64,000 nt of DNA, taken from NCBI RefSeq assembly GCF_009862785.1, contig NZ_WWHU01000001.1:4526001-4590000 (forward strand), written 5' to 3'. The first letter of the stretch is position 1, and each line of letters opens with the position of its first letter. Positions 8,001 to 16,311 of the stretch are shown piece by piece. The translations under genes were made by a program, and so were the position numbers. The notes below the pieces were generated by a model. That model searched no databases. It saw only the letters and a list, made by a program, of their open reading frames with translations, and was not told the DNA's origin. The DNA is from Gordonia sp. SID5947. GTDB lineage: Bacteria; Actinomycetota; Actinomycetes; Mycobacteriales; Mycobacteriaceae.

Positions 8001-9313
8001 AATCCATCACCGGACCACTGATCAAACTCATCGTCTTCGCGGTGGTGACCGTGGTCGCCACCAGCTTGCTGGCGTTGACGATCGCCAACGCGGGCGGCGA
8101 CGGCGACAGCGACTTCAAGGCCGTCTTCTCCGATGCCGCGCTGCTCAACAAGGGCGACGACGTCCGCATCGCGGGCGTCCGCGTCGGCCAGGTGACCGAC
8201 GTGAAGGTCCACGATCGCAACCAGGCGATGGTCGCGTTCAACGTCAACCGTGATCGGCTGCCCGAGGGCACTCAGATCTACATCCGCTATCGGAACCTGA
8301 CCGGGCTGCGGTATCTGGCGCTGGAGAAGGGCGCGGGTGATCCCGATCAGACAGTCGGCACCGGATACACGTTCGGAACCGATCCGAGCCACCAGGACAC
8401 CCACCCCGCGGTGAACCTCACCGAGCTCTTCAACGGCTTCAAGCCGTTGTTCCGCGAACTGTCCGCCGACGACGTCAACAAGCTGTCGGAGCAGATCATC
8501 AAGGTCTTCCAGGGCGAGAGCGGGACGATCTCGCAACTGATCAGCAGCACTGCCGATCTGACCAACGCGATCGCCGACAAGGACAAGGTGATCGGGCAGC
8601 TGATCACCAACCTCACGACGGTGCTCGACACCGTCAATCGCAACGACGAGCAGTTCACCGCCCTCCTCGACAACACCGAGAAGCTGGTGACGGGCCTTGC
8701 CGCGCAACGAGGTTCGGTCGGCTCGGCGATCAGTTCGGTGTCGAACCTGACCGCGGTGACCGCGTCGATCCTGCAACCGACCCGCCCGGCCATCCAGGGC
8801 GACATCGCCGGCCTGAAGTCGTTGTCGGATCAGATCAACGCTCGCGACGAGGACGTCGCCAAGGTGCTGACGAACCTGCCGGTCAAACTGCAGAAGATCG
8901 GCCGGGCGGCGACCTTCGGTTCCTGGTTCCAGTTCTATCTCTGCGGCATCGACGTCGTCGCGGGCAACGGCAAGTCCCCGCTGCTGACGCAGCCGGTGGT
9001 ACCGCTGCCCGACATCAATCATGTGCTGTACACCAGTGCGGCCACCCGTTGCTGGAAAGACGAAAGGCCGGGGGCTGATCTGTGGCTGACGAACAGAACC
9101 GGCATGCTCAGCCTGAGGGCGACGACGCCCGGACCGAGCAGTTCTCGAGTGACGAGGTGCGTCACGCGGCGGCGCGCGCCGACGACGCGGACGCCGAACG
9201 CGCCGACACCTCCGACGACGGTGGCGCACCGCCGCCGTCGAGTTCCCACCGGCGATTCGGTGGACGTCGCAGCCCCGTCAGCATCGGTGCCATCGGCATC
9301 CTCGTGCTGCTGA
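7997..9313 (+). CDS. mceB: MCE family protein MceB (reading frame probably runs past its true end)
   Basis: The frame gives 438 residues, but real MceB similarity ends near CWKDERPG at about residue 359, codons 9050-9073. N-terminal anchor, MCE domain (GDDVRIAGVRVGQV, IRYRNLTGLRYLAL) and helical region are normal. The last 80 residues are Arg/Thr/Pro-rich and look like an out-of-frame reading of mceC. A TGA at 9076-9078 would end the protein at about 363 residues, four bases before the mceC GTG, if the G run at 9070-9074 held one more G. Either the sequence has lost a G, or the gene has a recent frameshift. Family members are about 340-360 residues. Start overlaps the mceA stop (ATGA). Confidence 0.85.
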   Translation: MKSITGPLIKLIVFAVVTVVATSLLALTIANAGGDGDSDFKAVFSDAALLNKGDDVRIAGVRVGQVTDVKVHDRNQAMVAFNVNRDRLPEGTQIYIRYRNLTGLRYLALEKGAGDPDQTVGTGYTFGTDPSHQDTHPAVNLTELFNGFKPLFRELSADDVNKLSEQIIKVFQGESGTISQLISSTADLTNAIADKDKVIGQLITNLTTVLDTVNRNDEQFTALLDNTEKLVTGLAAQRGSVGSAISSVSNLTAVTASILQPTRPAIQGDIAGLKSLSDQINARDEDVAKVLTNLPVKLQKIGRAATFGSWFQFYLCGIDVVAGNGKSPLLTQPVVPLPDINHVLYTSAATRCWKDERPGADLWLTNRTGMLSLRATTPGPSSSRVTRCVTRRRAPTTRTPNAPTPPTTVAHRRRRVPTGDSVDVAAPSASVPSASSCC

Positions 9314-10266
9314 TGATGGCCGTCTCGGCGTTCTATCTGAACCAACTCCCGCTGGTCGGGGCGGGCGCACGCTACACCGCGAAGTTCACCGAGGCGGCCG
9401 GGCTCAAGCCGGGTGCCGAGGTCCGGGTGGCGGGCGTGAAGGTCGGCGAGGTCGATGGCGTCACGCTCGACGGCGACCGCGTGAACGTGAAGTTCCGGGT
9501 GACCAACACGTGGGTCGGCAACCAGACGCAGGCGTCGATCCAGATCAAGACGATCCTCGGCCAGAAATACCTGGCACTGAACCCGCGCGGCAGCGAGCCC
9601 GCCGATCCCGACGTCCCGTTGACCGACACGGTCTCGCCCTACGACGTCATCGAGGCGTTCTCCGACGCGGCCGATCAGATCGAGGATCTCGACACCGATC
9701 AGCTCGCGAACTCGATGGAGTCGCTGTCGGAGGCATTCTCCGGTACCGCAGGTGACATCGGTCCGTCGCTCGACGGGTTGTCCCGGCTGTCGCAGACCAT
9801 CGCCAGTCGCGACCAGGAGGTCCAGCACCTCCTCGCGGCGACGAAGGACACGTCGAAGATCCTGGCCGATCGCAATCAGGAGTTCGTGCGGCTCATCGCC
9901 GGTGCGGGCCAGCTGCTCGACGAACTGAACAATCGGCAGAAGGCCATCTCGAAGCTGTTGTCGACCACCACGACCCTGTCGGACTCGCTGTCGGGGATTG
10001 TGCGCGACAACCAGGCCCAGATCGGACCCGCGCTCGACTCGCTGCAGGACGTAAACAAGCTCCTGATCTCCCAGAACGACAACCTGCGGAAGACCATCAC
10101 CTACATGGCGCCGTTCTATCGGCTCTACGCCAACGTGCTGGGCAACGGACGCTGGTTCGAGTCCGTGGTGACCAACCTGCTGCCGCCCGGTCTGCCGCAG
10201 CAGAACACCACCCGACCGCCCAACAAGCAGAAGCTCCAGAACAACGGTGGAACGGAGGCCGGCTGA
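9082..10266 (+). CDS. mceC: MCE family protein MceC
   Basis: 394 residues from GTG 9082. The first 70 residues are hydrophilic, Asp/Ala/Arg-rich and cytoplasmic, followed by a membrane anchor ([19 protein letters not shown]) and an MCE domain with [14 protein letters not shown] and [13 protein letters not shown]. Codons in the first 230 bases have the strong G/C third-position bias expected of a coding frame, supporting this frame over the overlapping mceB extension. Helical region, then a Pro/Gln/Asn-rich tail. Stop and mceD start share one base (TGATG). Confidence 0.9.
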   Translation: MADEQNRHAQPEGDDARTEQFSSDEVRHAAARADDADAERADTSDDGGAPPPSSSHRRFGGRRSPVSIGAIGILVLLMMAVSAFYLNQLPLVGAGARYTAKFTEAAGLKPGAEVRVAGVKVGEVDGVTLDGDRVNVKFRVTNTWVGNQTQASIQIKTILGQKYLALNPRGSEPADPDVPLTDTVSPYDVIEAFSDAADQIEDLDTDQLANSMESLSEAFSGTAGDIGPSLDGLSRLSQTIASRDQEVQHLLAATKDTSKILADRNQEFVRLIAGAGQLLDELNNRQKAISKLLSTTTTLSDSLSGIVRDNQAQIGPALDSLQDVNKLLISQNDNLRKTITYMAPFYRLYANVLGNGRWFESVVTNLLPPGLPQQNTTRPPNKQKLQNNGGTEAG

Positions 10267-11600
10267 TGACCACAGCTCCCGACCTCAGCCGCACCTCCGG
10301 CCCCGGCCGGTGGTTCACCCCACGTCACATCGTGATGCTCGTGATCGGCCTGATCCTCGCGTTGATCGTCGCCGGGGTCCTGTGGTGGGCGTTCGCGGTG
10401 ATCGGTACCACCAAGATCACTGCGACCTTCAGCCGCAGCGTCGGCATCTACTCGGGCTCTGACGTCCGCGTGCTCGGTGTACCGGTCGGCAAGGTCGACT
10501 CGGTGACTCCCGAGGGGAAGACCGTGAGGGTGACGATGACGGTCGATCGCGGGATCGATCTGCCCGCCGACGTCCGTGCCGTCCAGATCATCCCGTCGGT
10601 GGTCGCCGACCGGTATGTGCAACTCACCCCGGCCTACTCCGGGGGAGAGAAGGCGCCCCGCGACATCACCCTCTCGCTGGACCAGACAATGGTCCCGGTG
10701 GAGGTCGACCAGATCTATTCGAGCGTCAAGAAACTCTCCGAGGCGCTCGGTCCGGAGGGTGCGAACAAGAACGGTGCGGTCAGCGACGTGATCGCCACCG
10801 GCGCGGACAACCTGAAGGGCAATGGCGCCAAGCTCGGCGATGCGATCGAGCAGCTCTCCAAGGCGTCGACCACGCTGAGCAACTCTCGCGGCAACATCGT
10901 GGACACCGTGAAGAACCTCAACGTCTTCGTGGGTGCGCTGCGCGAGAACGATTCGCAGGTCCGCCAGTTCAACACGCAGATGGCGTCGTTCAACAAGTTC
11001 CTGGCGGGGGAGCGGACCCAGTTGTCGGCGTCCCTGAACAAGCTGTCCGTCGCGCTCGGCGACGTCGCCACGTTCGTCGAGGACAACCGGGACAAGCTCG
11101 GGCAAACGGTGAAGGATCTGCAGCCCACGACCAAGGCATTGCTGGACACCAAGGACCACCTGAAGGAAGTCCTCACCGTCCTGCCGGTGACCATCAACAA
11201 CCTGATCAACGCGTACGACGCGGAGTCCGGAACCCTGGCGATGCGCCTGACCATCCCGGATCTCCAGGACCTGATCGGCGCCCAGTGCCGACTGCTCGAC
11301 CTGGGCAAGCTGCTACCCGGCAATCCTCAGGCGAAGCAGTTCAGCACCACGCTGAGTCCGCTGATCAGCCAGTGTGAGGACATCGGCCAGCAGATCACCA
11401 AGGGCGTTCTCGATCCGCTCCTGCCGGTATTGCCATTCGGCATCATGAGCAACAACAAGCTCCAGCGATACCCGGCACCGGGTACGAATCCGGGCAACCC
11501 GGATCCGGGTCTGGAGACGGGCCCCGGTGCGCCGAAACGGCCGTCGAGCACACCGACCACGACGCGTCCGTCCGCACGCTCCGGGACAGGTGGGAATTGA
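10266..11600 (+). CDS. mceD: MCE family protein MceD
   Basis: 444 residues starting at ATG 10266, overlapping the mceC stop. One anchor ([20 protein letters not shown]) at about residues 20-40, then the MCE domain with [16 protein letters not shown] and [11 protein letters not shown] long helical segment runs to about residue 330, and a Pro/Ser/Thr-rich tail closes the protein. It is one of the six ring subunits of the Mce importer. The stop overlaps the mceE start region. Confidence 0.92.
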   Translation: MTTAPDLSRTSGPGRWFTPRHIVMLVIGLILALIVAGVLWWAFAVIGTTKITATFSRSVGIYSGSDVRVLGVPVGKVDSVTPEGKTVRVTMTVDRGIDLPADVRAVQIIPSVVADRYVQLTPAYSGGEKAPRDITLSLDQTMVPVEVDQIYSSVKKLSEALGPEGANKNGAVSDVIATGADNLKGNGAKLGDAIEQLSKASTTLSNSRGNIVDTVKNLNVFVGALRENDSQVRQFNTQMASFNKFLAGERTQLSASLNKLSVALGDVATFVEDNRDKLGQTVKDLQPTTKALLDTKDHLKEVLTVLPVTINNLINAYDAESGTLAMRLTIPDLQDLIGAQCRLLDLGKLLPGNPQAKQFSTTLSPLISQCEDIGQQITKGVLDPLLPVLPFGIMSNNKLQRYPAPGTNPGNPDPGLETGPGAPKRPSSTPTTTRPSARSGTGGN

Positions 11601-12988
11601 TGATGCGAGAAATTCTGTCGCGTAAGTCGATTCGCGCCGTGCTCGCGGCGGCGATGGTTTCTGCGGTGCTCGCGGTCACGGGCTGCGGCAACGGGATCCA
11701 GTCGATCCCGCTGCCGGGTGGTGTGGACACGGGCGACAACCCCCGGACCTATCAGATCCAGTTCGCCGACATCCTGGACCTCGTCCCGCAGTCGATGGTG
11801 AAGAAGGACGGCATCCCGGTCGGACGTGTCGAGTCCGTCGAGGTGCCCGACAACGAGTGGTACGCGCAGGTCAAGATCAAGGTGAAGAACGACATCGACC
11901 TGTCGGACAAGGCGACTGCCGCCGTGCAGCAGACGTCGTTGCTCGGTGAGAAGTTCGTCGCGCTGAGCGAGCCGAAGGATGCCGAGTCGTCGCCGCGCCA
12001 GAATCCCGCGCAGCCGATCCCGCTCGATCGCACCCGCACGGCCACCGACATCGAACAGGTCCTCGGCGCGCTGTCGATGCTGCTCAACGGTGGCGGCATC
12101 AACCAGCTCGAACCGATCGTGACGGAACTGAACAAGGCGTTGGCCGGCTCGACCAGTCAGCCCTGTGACGTTTCGCCCAAGGGACAGTCCTGCCCGGTGT
12201 TCCGGAGTCTGCTGGAACAGTCGCAGACGCTGATCACCGGACTCAACCGACAGCGTGACGACATCGTCAACGCCATCGACGGACTCGCGAAGCTGTCGAC
12301 GCGGGCGTCGAATCAGAAGACGCAGATCGAGCGGATCCTCAAGGAACTGCCCGCGGGTGTCGCGGTGCTGGAGGAACAGCGGCCCGAACTGGTGGATCTG
12401 CTCACCAAGCTCGACGACCTGGGCAAGGTCGGGACGGACGTGCTCGGCAAGTCCCGGGACGCGCTCATCACCGACCTCAAGGCGCTGCGCCCGGTGTTGA
12501 CGCAGCTGTCCAAGGCCGCACCGGATCTCATCACGGCTGCGCCGCTGATGCTCACCGTTCCGTTCCCGGACTGGCTCCTGCCAGGCGTGAAGGGTGACGC
12601 GACCAACTTGTTCATGACGCTGGACCTGCGGACGCTGAATCAGCTCGAGGCGCTCGGCGTCGGCCAGGGGACGCCGAAGTATTCACCGCCGGCGCGCGTG
12701 AATGTGCCCGTCAACCCCAGCAACCCGTACGTCGGGGGCAATGGCCCGCGCTACGGCTGGCCGACCATCACGTTGCTTCCGCCGGGGCCGGACGCGCGGC
12801 CGGGGCCCAACACCCCGCCGTCGGGCGGCACGTATCCGATGAATCCCGCGTCTGGTTCCACCCGGTCGCCGGCGTCGGCGAAGTCGCAGAAGAAGCGTGA
12901 CACCGATCAGCAATACACGCTGATGCCGCCGGCTCAGCCGGGCCAGCGCTTCATCGACGGTCCGCTCAGCATGATCGGAGCCAAGTGA
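11600..12988 (+). CDS. mceE: MCE family lipoprotein MceE
   Basis: 462 residues from ATG 11600 (a second ATG at 11603 and a TTG at 11597 are alternatives; AGGTGGGA upstream fits any). The signal peptide ends in a lipobox AVTGC with Cys at about residue 29, the usual lipidated E subunit of mce operons. The MCE domain shows KKDGIPVGRVESVEV and TSLLGEKFVAL. The C-terminal third is Pro/Gly-rich, ending in a low-complexity stretch. Its stop overlaps the mceF start (TGATG). Confidence 0.92.
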   Translation: MMREILSRKSIRAVLAAAMVSAVLAVTGCGNGIQSIPLPGGVDTGDNPRTYQIQFADILDLVPQSMVKKDGIPVGRVESVEVPDNEWYAQVKIKVKNDIDLSDKATAAVQQTSLLGEKFVALSEPKDAESSPRQNPAQPIPLDRTRTATDIEQVLGALSMLLNGGGINQLEPIVTELNKALAGSTSQPCDVSPKGQSCPVFRSLLEQSQTLITGLNRQRDDIVNAIDGLAKLSTRASNQKTQIERILKELPAGVAVLEEQRPELVDLLTKLDDLGKVGTDVLGKSRDALITDLKALRPVLTQLSKAAPDLITAAPLMLTVPFPDWLLPGVKGDATNLFMTLDLRTLNQLEALGVGQGTPKYSPPARVNVPVNPSNPYVGGNGPRYGWPTITLLPPGPDARPGPNTPPSGGTYPMNPASGSTRSPASAKSQKKRDTDQQYTLMPPAQPGQRFIDGPLSMIGAK

Positions 12989-14229
12989 TGTTGTCGAAGG
13001 TCGCGAGAATTCAGCTGATCGTGTTCGTCGTCGTCGGACTGGTGGCACTCGTCTACGTGGGCGCGAAGTACGCCCGGCTCGACCGGCTGGCCGGCATCGG
13101 TCAGTACACGGTGACGGCGTCGATGAAGGATTCGGGAGGCATCTTCACCAACGCCGAGGTGACCTACCAGGGTGTCCCGGTGGGTCGCGTCGGCAAGTTG
13201 ACGCTGACGCGTTCGGGTGTCGATGTGGCGTTGGAGTTGAACTCGGGCGGCCCGGACATCCCGGCGTCGGCGACCGCGGTGGTGGCGAATCGGTCGGCGA
13301 TCGGTGAGCAGTACGTGGATCTGCAGCCGACGTCGTCGGAGGGCCCGTTCCTGGCCGATGGGTCGGTGATCACGAAGACGTCGGTGCCGCCGCCGCTGGA
13401 GGACGTGGTGTCCTCGGCGATCGATTTCACGTCGTCGATTCCGGTCGATGACCTGCACACGGTGATCACCGAACTCGGCAAGGCGTTCAACGGTCAGGGC
13501 GAGAACCTGACCCGGTTGGTGGATTCGCTGTCGAAGTTGTCGCGATCGGGTTATGACTCGTTGGATGAGACGATCTCGCTGATCCAGAATTCGAACGTGG
13601 TGTTGGCGACGCAGGCGGACCAGTCCGATGCGATCTTGTCGTGGTCACGCAATCTGGATCTCATCACGGCGACGTTGGCGTCCTCGGATCCGGATCTGCG
13701 GAGGTTGTTGACGACGGGCACGGCCTCGGCGACGCAGATCTCGGAGTTGTTGCAGCGCAGTGGTGGTGACATCTCGACGGTGGTGAAGCAGTTGGCCGGC
13801 ACCCTGCGGACCATCGAGCCGACCAGCTACGCCACCTCGACGACTTTCGCGATGTTGTCCGCCCTCTCGGCCGGTAGCCATTCGCCTGCACCGGGTGACG
13901 GTCAGATCCACTTCGGCGTGGTGTTGGAGACCAACAATCCGGCGGCATGTACGCGGGGTTATGAGAGTACGGACGCGATGATCCGGGAGATGAAGCGTAA
14001 GGATCCGTCGTTCGACATCCATTACGACGAGTTCCCGTTCAACACGAATGCGAAGTGTTCGGTTCCGGTGGGTAATCCGACCGGTGTGCGCAGTGCTGAT
14101 CGGGCGGCGCTGGCCAACCCGGCCTACAAGCAGCCGTGGGACAACATCCCGAAGAAGGACCCGGACAGGCTGAACCTCAACCCGCTGGCACAGCAGCTGG
14201 CGGCGTTGATGGGAGTCCACCCGAAGTGA
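12988..14229 (+). CDS. mceF: MCE family protein MceF
   Basis: 413 residues from ATG 12988, overlapping the mceE stop; a GTG at 12985 is also possible. A membrane anchor (IVFVVVGLVALVYVGA) is followed by the MCE domain with TNAEVTYQGVPVGRVGKL and SAIGEQYVDL. From about 13200 to 14050 the codon choice changes: Thr is mostly ACG, Ser mostly TCG and Leu often TTG, whereas the neighbouring mce genes prefer ACC and CTG/CTC. This may mark recombination with another mceF. Last of the six Mce subunits. Confidence 0.92.
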   Translation: MLSKVARIQLIVFVVVGLVALVYVGAKYARLDRLAGIGQYTVTASMKDSGGIFTNAEVTYQGVPVGRVGKLTLTRSGVDVALELNSGGPDIPASATAVVANRSAIGEQYVDLQPTSSEGPFLADGSVITKTSVPPPLEDVVSSAIDFTSSIPVDDLHTVITELGKAFNGQGENLTRLVDSLSKLSRSGYDSLDETISLIQNSNVVLATQADQSDAILSWSRNLDLITATLASSDPDLRRLLTTGTASATQISELLQRSGGDISTVVKQLAGTLRTIEPTSYATSTTFAMLSALSAGSHSPAPGDGQIHFGVVLETNNPAACTRGYESTDAMIREMKRKDPSFDIHYDEFPFNTNAKCSVPVGNPTGVRSADRAALANPAYKQPWDNIPKKDPDRLNLNPLAQQLAALMGVHPK

Positions 14230-14291
14230 TCTCACCACGTCAGGGGGCCCGCGGGCGCAGCTCGCTTGGCCTCCTCTCAGGTGCCAACCAT

Positions 14292-14297
14292 TACAGT
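14292..14297 (+). promoter_or_regulatory. Possible -10 element just before the first Mce-associated gene
   Basis: TACAGT lies eight bases before the ATG at 14306, which would give a transcript with almost no leader. No convincing -35 hexamer is seen, and the gene may also be read from the mce transcript. Confidence 0.3.
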
Positions 14298-14305
14298 GAC
14301 GGCCG

Positions 14306-14968
14306 ATGACTAGCGACACACCCCAAGCCAGCCGCGACGACTCCGCAGCCTCGACCGGCCGCCGCGACCGCGGACGGACGGTGGCCAGCTTGCTGGCGCT
14401 GCTGCTGGTGGTCGCTGCGGCCGCATGTGCGGCATGGTTCGGCTACCAGGGGTACCAGGCGTACTTCGTGCAGAAGCCGATCCAGCAGGCGCGCGACGGG
14501 GCCGTCAACGGGGCGGAACAGGCGATCATCAACGTGACGACGGTGGACCCCAAGGACACCGCGGGATGGAAGCGTCGCGTCGACGGGTCGCTGACCGGCA
14601 AGGCACGCGAGCAGATCACGAGCCAGGACGTCAGCAACCTGAATTCGATGATCACGCAGGCGGGCCCACAGGCCGCCTCGTTGAGCTCCCGGCTCCTTCG
14701 GAGTGCGCCGACCGAGGTCGACGCGGACGGCGGAAAAGCCAAGGTGCTCGTCTATGTCGCGGCGACGTCGAAGCGTGAGAACGAAGCGGGTGTCACCCAG
14801 ACGATGGGGTTCTCGGTCTCGATGACCAAGGAGGGCGACTCGTGGAAGGCCAGCGACATCGCACCGCTCGAGTCGCTCGCATACCAGGATCCGGGCGCTG
14901 CCGCCGGTGGCGCCGCCCCGGGCGGTCAGGGCACGGCTCCGGCGGGGACACCAGGGGGAGGTAACTGA
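14306..14968 (+). CDS. Mce-associated membrane protein
   Basis: 220 residues. A basic cytoplasmic N-terminus of about 25 residues is followed by one membrane segment (VASLLALLLVVAAAACAAWF) and an extracytoplasmic domain with the pattern of Mam proteins: a helix, then TTVDPKDTAGWKRRVDGSLTG, then a beta-rich NTF2-like region ending SVSMTKEGDSWKASDI. The C-terminus is Gly/Ala/Pro-rich. Mam proteins are encoded downstream of mce operons and stabilise the importer. It is 76 bases after mceF; its stop overlaps the next Mam gene by one base. Confidence 0.85.
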   Translation: MTSDTPQASRDDSAASTGRRDRGRTVASLLALLLVVAAAACAAWFGYQGYQAYFVQKPIQQARDGAVNGAEQAIINVTTVDPKDTAGWKRRVDGSLTGKAREQITSQDVSNLNSMITQAGPQAASLSSRLLRSAPTEVDADGGKAKVLVYVAATSKRENEAGVTQTMGFSVSMTKEGDSWKASDIAPLESLAYQDPGAAAGGAAPGGQGTAPAGTPGGGN

Positions 14969-15975
14969 TGGCGCCGCAGAACCCGCGCCCGCCGCGTAAG
15001 AAGTCCGGTCGCAAGCCCTACACCCCGCGTGTCGCCGGCAGTGGGCAGCGTCCCGGCGGCCCCCGTCCGGAGTCCGAATCGCAGGCGGCCGAGAGCACTC
15101 CGAGCCCGGAGCGCGTCGACAGCAACCTCGAGCGCGTCGACGGCAACCTCGAGTCCGCCGACAGCAACGTCGAGTCCGCCGACGGCAACGTCGAGTCCGC
15201 CGACGGCAACGTCGAGTCCGCCGACGGCAACGTCGAGTCCGCCGACGGCAACGTCGAGTCCGTCGACGGCAACGTCGAGTCCGTCGACGGCAACGTCGAG
15301 CCCGCCGACGGCAACGTCGAACCCGCCGAGAAGGCCAAGCCGGCGGGCAAGACCCGGCCGGTCGCCCGCGTGTCCACACTGCGGACCGGTGACGCCGCTG
15401 CCTCCTCGGCCAACCGTGCCGGCACCGCCGGCACCCCCGCCGAGCCCGCGGTCGCGTCGACGTCGGGCATGTTCCCGTTCAGTCGGCGTGCCATCGGCAT
15501 CCTGATCGGTGTCGCCGTGGTGCTCGGGATCTTCGCGCTGATCGCCGGACTCCATCCCGGGGCCTCGATCAGCTCGAACAAGGCCTTCATCGACCAGCCC
15601 GCCACCACGGAGCTCACGTCTCAGGTACAGAGCAAGGCCTGTTCGCTGACGGTCGACACGCTCGATGTCGACAAATGGGCGGACGAGGCGCGCGCGGTGC
15701 TGACCGGCAATGCGCGTTCCGAGTTCGACAAGTACCTGCCGCAGCAGCGCGAGATCCTCAAGCAGACCAAGCAGGTCGCGGATTGCCGGGTCGAATCGGT
15801 CGGTGTCGCCGACCTGTCGGGCGGTGGCGACGGCGCGACAGCGCGCGTGGTGGCGAACCTGATCGTCAGCCAGAAGCAGGCCGGAATTTCCGGTCAGAGC
15901 GCGGCACCCAGGTATCAGTTCTCCATGGTCAAGCACGGTGACGACTGGCTGATCAGCCAAGTCGAGGCATTCTGA
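14968..15975 (+). CDS. Mce-associated membrane protein with a heptad-repeat cytoplasmic arm
   Basis: 335 residues. The N-terminal 165 residues are cytoplasmic and disordered and carry ten tandem heptads of the form xADGNVE (residues about 49-118). A membrane segment (AIGILIGVAVVLGIFALIAG) follows, and then a Mam-type extracytoplasmic domain with VDTLDVDKWADEARAVLTGN and FSMVKHGDDWLISQVEAF at the very end. It presumably helps assemble the Mce importer. It starts by overlapping the stop of the previous Mam gene (TGATG). The repeat arm is much longer than in usual Mam proteins. Confidence 0.85.
   Translation: MAPQNPRPPRKKSGRKPYTPRVAGSGQRPGGPRPESESQAAESTPSPERVDSNLERVDGNLESADSNVESADGNVESADGNVESADGNVESADGNVESVDGNVESVDGNVEPADGNVEPAEKAKPAGKTRPVARVSTLRTGDAAASSANRAGTAGTPAEPAVASTSGMFPFSRRAIGILIGVAVVLGIFALIAGLHPGASISSNKAFIDQPATTELTSQVQSKACSLTVDTLDVDKWADEARAVLTGNARSEFDKYLPQQREILKQTKQVADCRVESVGVADLSGGGDGATARVVANLIVSQKQAGISGQSAAPRYQFSMVKHGDDWLISQVEAF
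15112..15321 (+). repeat. Ten tandem 21-bp repeats coding for heptads
   Basis: Ten head-to-tail copies of a 21-bp unit, core GAGTCCGCCGACGGCAACGT. Four central copies are identical at the protein level (SADGNVE); outer copies vary to RVDSNLE, RVDGNLE, SADSNVE, SVDGNVE and PADGNVE. The frame is preserved throughout, so copy number can change without breaking the gene. Most likely a variable-number repeat. Confidence 0.95.
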
Positions 15976-16135
15976 CCTGCGCCATCTGGTCATGGCGGGT
16001 GCCTGCGCGCCCGGTCGGGAAATCTTCGGCAAAAAGATGCGCGTAGCGCTTGACGAAATAGCGTTGTCGGGCCAGGCTGTCACCAGTGAATGACGTGCAG
16101 GCAGCCATCAGCGCGTACTCGCTTCCAGACGTGGC

Positions 16136-16166
16136 TTGACAAAGTACGTCTATTTTCTGCTACAGT
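16136..16166 (+). promoter_or_regulatory. Promoter of rpoB-rpoC
   Basis: TTGACA (16136-16141) and TACAGT (16161-16166) are separated by 19 bases, a fair match to the housekeeping sigma-A pattern of actinobacteria. The transcript would have a leader of about 140 bases. A second TTGACG at 16050-16055 upstream may belong to another promoter. The 336-bp gap 15976-16311 holds nothing else that is recognisable. Confidence 0.65.
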
Positions 16167-16311
16167 TGGACGTTGCGCTGGCTGCCTCCTGTCCACCTCT
16201 CGATCCTTCCTCAAGCCACCTTTGCTGTGTGTGCTCGTGGTGATCGCCGAAATCAGGGTGTCACCAGCGAACGGCCCATCAAGCCAAGCACCGAGCTAGG
16301 TAGAACACTTC

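Noticed and set aside
15112..15321. CRISPR-like array
   Set aside because: Units are contiguous, without spacers, and stay in frame in a protein; it is a coding tandem repeat.
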